Shown: positions 57,201 through 64,000 of the stretch, piece by piece
How positions within the stretch are numbered: the first letter of the stretch is position 1
How the letters are laid out: each line of letters opens with the position of its first letter
Assembly: GCA_019914995.1 (NCBI GenBank)
Contig: CM034144.1
Location: 196,001 to 260,000 of the forward strand
Direction of reading: 5' to 3'
From: Acanthochlamys bracteata
Taxonomy: Eukaryota > Streptophyta > Magnoliopsida > Pandanales > Velloziaceae
Length of the DNA: 64,000 bases
The notes under the pieces: generated by a model
What the model was told of the DNA's origin: nothing
Databases searched by the model: none
The model's input: the letters and a program-made list of their open reading frames with translations, nothing else
Program-made: the position numbers and the translations under genes

Positions 57201-58404
57201 GTTGGTGGTAGTGGTGGTGCTGGTGAGTGAAGAAGACTGTGCTTGATTCACATTCTCTTTCTTTGTTTCTGCTTTCTCAACCAACCCTTTGTTCTATCTG
57301 CAACACTTTTGATAATTTCTGGGTTTGTTTCTCCAAACAAAGTGTCTCTTTAAAGGATGCTTCAAGGTAATGTGAAAAATATGATCTTTTTCTTCGATTT
57401 CTGTTTTTATGCAGAAAACTATCAACTTTTGGATACTTGTTATGGATTATGTTGGATCTGGGTGTTTTTGCAGTTGATCTGATCTGTTGAACTGGTTCTT
57501 GGATGCAATGTAACTGAATATTGGTTAGGTTCTTGTGATTGTTTTCTTGACTTCATATTCACTTTTGATGCAACTGGTACTTTGGGTTTCCTTACTTGCG
57601 TGTTTTCTGATATGGGTTTTGATTATGTGGCAAAGTTATGGGCTTAATGTGGAAAATTCATAAAAATTTCATGCCTTTTCTTCTTTTTTATTGTAATTTT
57701 TGTAGATCTGTACTGTTTTCATTTACATCAGTAGTGAAGTTTTGATCTGGAAATATCTTGCTAATAGAATGAAAATAGAAACTTTCTTGCCTTCCTGGAG
57801 TTTCATGCAAATCTATAATTTTTGTTTATGATACTATTCGCATGCAAAATGCAAAGCTAACGAAGATAGCATCTTTAGTTCTTGCCCTAGAGCGGTCGCA
57901 ATGAGGGACTCCTGAAGCCATTTGCAAAAAAGAATCATTTTATGGCATGTGGTCTCTGATGTTTACTGCATTAAAATTGGAAATGTGAGCTTGCTATTGT
58001 ATGAGCTGATGGGTGATATTGAAGTATGGCTTATCAAGTTGTTTACGTGAAGAATATACTCCAAGTATAGTCCCAAGTATATTATATTTGTAGTGCAATT
58101 ATCATTCCGTGTAATAAGAATAGCGGTGCAGGCTTAATTGTATCTTTTCGCTTCCTTCTAAGCTCATTGTTTCTATTTATTCCTATCTTACCATAAACCT
58201 TGATGCTTCCAGGTTCTTTATGAGAGTACATCTCAGGGACATCCTTCTATCCTTTGTGTTATGCGATGGTGATGATATTCGGTCTCCTATGATCTCATGC
58301 TCATTTATCACTGCATGATACTGAAGTAACTCGGTTCAAACGGCACCTTTCTGTAACTGAGTTTGACCTCTCAAGAGATTTTCGAGTTACTCAACTGATT
58401 TGCC
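57201..58404 (+). promoter_or_regulatory. 5' leader of SHOU4-like gene with intron and a 32-codon uORF
   Basis: A leader exon appears to end at about 57366 (AAG/GTAATG) and to rejoin at 58213 after a gcttccag acceptor. The second leader exon has an upstream ORF, 58220-58318, of 32 codons plus stop, ending 86 bases before the main ATG at 58405. Confidence 0.5.
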
Positions 58405-60295
58405 ATGGGTTCCAGATTCCCATCACATCAGCTCAGCAATGGCCTCTATGTTTCAGGTCGGCCTGAGCAGCCAAAAGAGAAACCTGTTACCATGAGCTCT
58501 GTGGTGATGCCCTACACCGGTGGGGACATCAAGAAATCTGGGGAGCTTGGGAAGATGTTTGATTTACATGTTGATAGCTCAAAGTCGAGAAAATCTGGAC
58601 CTATCAGTAATGCTCCTACAAGGACTGGGTCATTCGGTGGTGCTGCATCTCACTCAGGACCCATGCCCAACCCGGCTAACAGGTCTAGCTATTCCTCTGG
58701 TCCTGTCTCTTCTACAGCAGGTCCGGGTTCTGTTGGCTCGAATAGACAGAAGTCCAGCTCAGGACCTCTTAACAAGCATGGTGAACCAATGAAGAAATCA
58801 TCCGGTCTACAGTCTGGTGGCCCAATGGGTCGCCAAAATTCTGGCCCTCTTACCCCTGTCCTTCCTGCAACAGGTCTTATCACATCTGGTCCCATTTCTT
58901 CTGGGGCCCTTAATTCATCCGGTGCCCCTCGAAAAGTTTCTGGACCTCTTGATTCTACTGGAGCAATGAAGATGTACGGCTCCATTGTGAGTAACCAGGC
59001 TGTCACAAAACTCGGTAAGGAGGATGATAACGCATTCAAGAGAAGCTTGCCAAAGTCAATACTATGGGGTGTTGTGCTTTTGTTTGTGATGGGGTTCATT
59101 GCTGGTGGTTTTATTCTCGGTGCTGTTCATAACGCCATTCTTCTGATTGTCATCATAATTATATTTTGCGCCGTTGCTGCACTCTTCATGTGGAACATTT
59201 GTTGGGGACGGAAAGCCATTATAAGATACATCTCACGCTATCCTGATACCGAGCTGAGAAATGCAAAAGATGGTCAATATGTGAAGGTTTCTGGGGTAAG
59301 AATCCTATCACGAGGCTACTAGTTTTACGTTATTTTGTTAAACTAGTGTCTTTTATTAGTAATATCTGTTGTAAGTTCATTCTAGGTTGTTACTTGTGGA
59401 AATGTTCCCATGGAGTCGTCTTTTCAGAAGGTTCCGAGATGTGTCTACACATCTACAAGCTTATTCGAGTACAGGGGCTGGGGCTCAAAGGCTGCTAATT
59501 CTCAACACCGTCGCTTTACTTGGGGACTCAGATCACTGGAGGTGAGCATGTTTCCCAAGCATTCATGAATAGTGTGATCAATTTTACTTGTTTGTTAGAT
59601 TAGATGGGAGATGCTGTTAACAATGTTAAGCTTCGTACATGGTCTTGTCGTAGGCTGAACTTTCTGTGCGTGTTAACAATGTGTTTTCATGGCAGAGGCA
59701 TGCAGTCGACTTTTACATCTCCGATTTCCAGTCTGGTTTAAGAGCTTTGGTGAAGGCAGGCTATGGTGCAAAACTTACACCCTTTGTTGACGAGTCTGTT
59801 ATTGTTGATATCAACTTCAATGACAATGACACGTCTCCTGAATTCGTCAGATGGTTAGCAGATAGAAATATTTCTAGTGACGACCGCATAATGCGCATGA
59901 ATGAAGGGTAACTAAATTCTAGCATCCCTCTTATAGATCTCACTTTGTAAATAATTCATGTTGAGAAAAGATAGTTCCTTTAATGACAGACGGTTTTATA
60001 GTACACCCTAAGAGAGACAGAGATCCTGAAAGCTTTGCTTTAGAAAATTATAGAAAGTGAAACAGTTACGAGAGTCTTTGACATTTTTTCTTTTATCTGC
60101 AGGTATATTAAGGAAGGTAGCACAGTGAGTGTGATGGGAGTTGTTCAGAGAAACGAAAATGTTATAATGATTGTACCTCCCTCGGAGCCCCTATCCACAG
60201 GATGCCAGTGGGAAAAGTGCATATTCCCAGCGAGTCTTGAAGGGATAGTAATACGGTGCGAAGACACTTCAAAGATAGACGTCATACCTGTTTAG
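58405..60295 (+). CDS. SHOU4: SHOU4-like transmembrane protein
   Basis: Four exons join in phase to 483 residues: 58405-59295, 59386-59541, 59696-59907 and 60103-60295. The N-terminal 200 residues are cytosolic, low in complexity and contain about eight SGP(L/I/M/V) repeats (residues roughly 65-185). Two membrane segments follow at about 219-241 and 245-267. The C-terminal half is conserved: WGLRSLERHAVDFYISDFQS, then SPEFVRWLADRNISSDDRIM, EGYIKEGSTVSVMGVVQRNE and ASLEGIVIRCEDTSKIDVIP. This matches the plant SHOU4/SHOU4L family, older databases calling it ubiquitin-specific protease C19-related although no peptidase motif exists. SHOU4 proteins restrain exocytosis of cellulose synthase at the plasma membrane, so this gene is probably a negative regulator of cellulose synthesis; that is by family. 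The start is preceded by a uORF-containing leader. Confidence 0.9.
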
Positions 60296-60754
60296 TACCC
60301 TTCTTCAGCGAGGCTTATATGGATCGACAAATTCTATTGTTTTATTGTACCGCGGTTGTATAGTTTCTTTTTCTTTTGCACCACTCTCTGCCCGCTATTT
60401 TGGTATTAGGCCTGAACTTTTCTTTTTTCGTTCTTTTTGTAAACGTATAGAGAGAATGTTATCAACTAACATTGAGCTTCATGTATTATAATATACCATT
60501 TTTTTAGACTCGTCTACTTGTTTTTAACTAGTTGATAATATTTTACTTTGGTTGCTTATGATTCTAACTTGTTGTTTTATCACTGTAAAAATTGTAGTTT
60601 TGTTTTGTATACCTGAATCTAGAAGATTGATATAAATGATAAATCAGTGATCCAAGAAGCTCAAACCTTATCTTTAAAATTTAGAACTCAATTGTCATCG
60701 ACATCAATTCATATAGAAACACTCTTTCAAACAATTTGCTTCATCGCAGGAACC
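60296..60754 (+). other. 3' UTR of SHOU4-like and short leader of MIF-like
   Basis: Only 459 bases separate the stop of one gene and the ATG of the next on the same strand. No other gene is seen. Confidence 0.5.
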
Positions 60755-61517
60755 ATGCCGACTTTGAATCTCAACACAAACATTCCTGTGGACACAGTTG
60801 TGGCTTCTGATATCCTGAAGGATTGCACTAGAGCAGTTGCCAGAATCATTGGAAAGCCTGAATCAGTAAGCAAATGTGAAAAGATCTCTTGTTTTGTTTT
60901 AATCTCAGTTGATGAGTGCCATCTGTTTGATGAATTGTCTCACTCAGCTTATCACATTGCATACACATTTAAGTCCAAAAATCTTCGTCTTTCTGATAAC
61001 GTCAAAGCGATGTTCTTCTTTCGATGAATGGTCTCGCTGGAACTTGATTGATTTTTATACGGTATGTCGGTTGATGATTATATCGGTTTTGTGGTAGTAC
61101 ATAATGATTCTGCTGAACGGAGGAGTGCCAATTGCATTTGCTGGAAGCGAAGAACCTGCTGCATATGGAGAACTCATTTCAATTGGGGGACTTGGAGCCA
61201 GCGTGAACGGAAAGCTCAGTTCAGCTATTGCTGAGATTCTTGAAACTAAGCTATCTATCAGTAGCTCGCGATTCTATATAAAGTTCTATGACGTTGAGGT
61301 AATTTTAAGTAATTATATCCAAGGAAACATATCTATAAGTAGCCAGTTGATGTTAAATTATCTTTCAATCTCTACCAATCAGATTATTCAGTGTTTATAT
61401 TTCAAAGCATGTCCGAGTAACTCTTTCCTGAATATGTACGTGTTCTTTCCGTCTGATATATTCAGTGTCTTTATTCTGCAGCGGTCATTTTTTGGCTTCA
61501 ACGGAACAACGTTTTGA
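60755..61517 (+). CDS. macrophage migration inhibitory factor-like (MIF/D-DT) tautomerase family protein
   Basis: Three exons join in phase to 115 residues: 60755-60865, 61098-61298 and 61482-61517. The length and fold pattern match the plant MIF/DDT-like family. Pro2, the catalytic base of the tautomerase fold, is present (MPTLNLNTNIP). YIMILLNGGVPIAFAGSEEP and AYGELISIGGLG form the central strand and helix region, and the C-terminus RSFFGFNGTTF is normal. It lacks a C-terminal SKL-type peroxisomal signal, so it is likely cytosolic or nuclear, unlike the peroxisomal plant paralog. Plant members have weak or no tautomerase activity; the role is unclear. It is compact with two short introns and lies next to a copia element. 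Confidence 0.93.
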
Positions 61518-61739
61518 TTTGCTGCCGATCGATTTCTTTGCAAAACTAAATTCAGCGAATAATGGGGAATGCTTTCGAAACTTGATAGAAAATCGAAGTT
61601 CTGAGATAGAACTTATGTAAAATCTATGTATTGAAGATTGTATATGCTTGAAGCTGATTGATGTACTGGATGCACTCTTGTTCTTAGTTATCAGTTACTC
61701 AACTGTTGTGATCTTGTAACATTCTAGTGATCTGAACTG
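61518..61739 (+). other. 3' UTR of the MIF-like gene
   Basis: Short 3' flank up to the copia remnant. Nothing else is visible. Confidence 0.4.
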
Positions 61740-64000
61740 AAACAATTGATGAAAAAATGATAATGAAATTGAGTATAATGAATAACAATCATTAGAGTTT
61801 ACACGTATGTATAATAGGCTTGTTTCACATATAGTTCGATAATACAGTCTAATATCTCCCCTCAAATTCATAATGGATCAAACAATATGAGTTTGTTCAA
61901 TAATATTTGAAATCTCGGTGTCGGATGCGATTTTGTAAAGAAATTTGCTAATTGATCAGTAGAAATAACATGTGGTAAAGAATAGTACCTAACAGAAAAT
62001 GTTCACGAACGAAGTGACAGTCAATTTCAATATGTTTCGTTCATTCATGAAAAACTGTATTGCTTGCAATCTGAATAGCACTCCGATGGTCACAATAAAG
62101 AGTAATAGTTTTTACAAAAATAACCCCCATATTAGTAAGTAATCTCCGCACATGAATAATCTCTCTTGTGGTAGCAGTCATAACTCGTTATTCGGCTTCT
62201 GTTGAAGAACAAGCAACGACATCCTGTTTCATACTGATCCACGAAATCAATGAATCACCAATGAATAAGCAGAAACCTGTAATAGAACGTCTAGTGGTTG
62301 GATCACCAGTCCAATCTGTATCAGTAAAAGCTCGAAGCTCCAAAGTAGATGTGGAAGCTATAAACAAGGAGCGAGTAATAGTGCCTTGAAGATATCTGAG
62401 AATTCTGAGTAAAGCACTATAATGTGCTGATCGTGGTGCAGAAATAAATTGACTAACGATACTTATTGCATGAGAAATGTCTAACCTAGTCATACAAAGA
62501 TAGTTAAGCTAACCGACAAGCCGTCTGTACCGAGTAGGATCTGTGAGAGGCTCACCATCTGTAGGACGAAGTTTCACATGAAGCTCTAAAGGGGTATCAA
62601 CCGTCCGACTATCAGATAAGCATGCAGATTTAATAATGTCAGAAGTATATTTTTGTTGAGGACTAAGAATTTCTCTAGTACTTTGCGCAATCTCCAATCC
62701 AAAAAAATAGCGTAGATATCCAAGGTCCTTCATCTGAAATTGTTGATGTATGTGTTTTTTTGTGGCTGCAATACCTGCAATGTCATCCCATGTTAAAATC
62801 ATATCATCTACATATAATAACAGAAGTACCCGCCCTTGCGGTGAAGACCGCACAAATAAAGAATGATCTTAAGAACTCTGCTGAAATCCTGCCTCTGTAA
62901 TAGCTCGACGAAAACACTCAAACCAAGCTCTAAGAGCCTGTTTGAGTCCATAAATAGCACGACGAAGATGACATACATGACCCGGAGGAGTAGAAAGATC
63001 TGAAGATGGCTGCATATAAATAACCTCCGATGATGTACCATGAAGAAAAATATTCTTCACATCCATCTGATAAAGAAGCCACTGACGTATAGCAGCGACT
63101 GCTAATAGAGTGCGAACAGTAGTCGTCTGGGCAACAGGAGCAAATGTCTTATCATAATCAATCCTATGCTTCTGAGTAAAGCCTCTAGCAATAAGACGAG
63201 CCTTATGCCTCTCAATGGAGCCATCAGGTCGATATTTAACCTTAAAAATCCATTTGCAACTGATAGATTGTACTCTCTCTGGTAATGGAACTACATCTCA
63301 AGTACCTGTCTGCTGAAATGCACGAAACTCCTCTGCCATTGCCTCTCGCCACTTATGGTACTGAATTGTCTCTTTGTAAGAATTAGGTTCACGAGTAGTA
63401 TAAATAGCAGTAAGAAATGAATGAAACTATAGAGAGTAGGAGGTGAGGGTGGCAAAACCAAATCTATCAAGCGGGCCTGAACAATCTGGTGTAAAACGAG
63501 TAGGAGGACGATGAGGACGTTGTGACTAACGAACAAGTGGTGGTGGAGATGTAGATAAACTGGATATTGGTGAAATTGGAGAAGAATGGAGAGGATCCTC
63601 GTTAGCCAGCGTTTGTGTCATCGAAAAAGGGGCGGTATCAATAGAGAGAAGTAATGGAGTAGGATTTATAGACATGTGAGAAGAGTCAGATGAACTGGAT
63701 GAAAGAAAATATGATGGTGTTAGAAATTGAACATCAGGAAGTGAAGAGGAAAAATAAGGAGAGTCTTCAAGAAAAGTGACGTGACGAGAAATGCGAAGTC
63801 GGCGTGCTGTGGGATCATAACATTGATACCTCTTATGTTCCGAACTAATGCCAAGCAAGACACACTTGACTGATCGAGCAGTCAATTTTGTCCGCTCAGT
63901 CGGAGGAAATAGAACAAAACAAGTGCACCCAAAAGTGCGGATCATACTATAGTCTGGAGGAGATAAAAATAAACTCTCATGAAGTGTCTTGCCAGACAAA
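61740..64000 (-). mobile_element. decayed Ty1/copia retrotransposon, truncated by the right edge
   Basis: The element reads from the right edge towards lower coordinates: integrase C-terminus, linker, reverse transcriptase, RNase H, then a polypurine tract (aatttgaggggagata on -, about 61853-61869) and a possible LTR start (ttagactg, boundary about 61850-61854). The LTR would run to about 61740, where the boundary is not clear. It continues past the window, so its other LTR and gag are not seen. It lies just beyond the MIF-like gene in the opposite orientation. Confidence 0.85.
61985..64000 (-). pseudogene. broken copia pol polyprotein fragment
   Basis: One reading frame carries integrase C-terminal (IRTFGCTCFVLFPP at about 63930), reverse transcriptase (the aspartate region MDVKNIFLHGT near 63060, LKQALRAWFECF, and YVDDM near 62800) and RNase H (FTDTDWTGDPTTRRSITGF near 62310, HIEIDCHF near 62030). 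It is interrupted by stops in the same frame at 63526-63528, 62866-62868, 62509-62511 and 62041-62043, so it cannot make the polyprotein. No restoration is offered. Catalytic aspartates of the YVDDM motif are still present. Confidence 0.82.

Noticed and set aside
58689..59099. 136-codon ORF on - opposite SHOU4-like exon 1
   Set aside because: It is the antisense of the SGP-repeat coding sequence; its Pro/Glu/Gly composition follows from the repeat and matches no family.

Overview
The window is plant nuclear DNA, most likely from a core eudicot. Genes carry many short GT-AG introns, intergenic DNA is very AT-rich, and the protein set is plant-typical: a bifunctional folate-pathway ADC synthase, a DWF5 sterol reductase, a PADRE/DUF4228 protein, a plant MIF-like protein and Ty1/copia debris. 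I could assemble thirteen protein-coding genes, all with coding exons joined in phase except one that carries a single-base frameshift. The species cannot be fixed from the sequence alone.

Layout. 0.4-17 kb: four genes on the + strand (a GT14 core-2/I-branching glycosyltransferase, a PADRE protein, an ORP4-class oxysterol-binding protein with a 1-base deletion in its N-terminal exon, and the sterol delta-7 reductase DWF5). 17.9-25.6 kb: two genes on the - strand (a TBC Rab-GAP with one GC-AG intron, and the diphthamide factor DPH3). 26-32.6 kb: a RING-CH (MARCH-type) membrane E3 ligase on +, divergent from DPH3; its 3.3 kb first coding intron holds a degraded copia end, a nearly perfect fold-back element and TA-rich microsatellites. 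33.2-34.6 kb: an odd low-complexity tract built from variants of a 'stem' word related to ataactcatgag. 35.2-54.6 kb: four genes on the - strand (an uncharacterised probably mitochondrial protein, a mitochondrial ATP synthase small subunit, an EHD3-like PHD-finger protein, and ADC synthase). 58.4-61.5 kb: SHOU4-like and MIF-like genes on +. 61.7 kb to the right edge: a decayed Ty1/copia element on the - strand.

The genes are independent housekeeping or regulatory loci, not an operon or a cluster; I see no coordinated novel system. The points most worth a second look are the ORP frameshift, the fold-back element inside the E3-ligase intron, chained upstream ORFs in three leaders, the GC-AG intron in the Rab-GAP, and a dispersed family of AT-rich repeats that recurs in most intergenic gaps.
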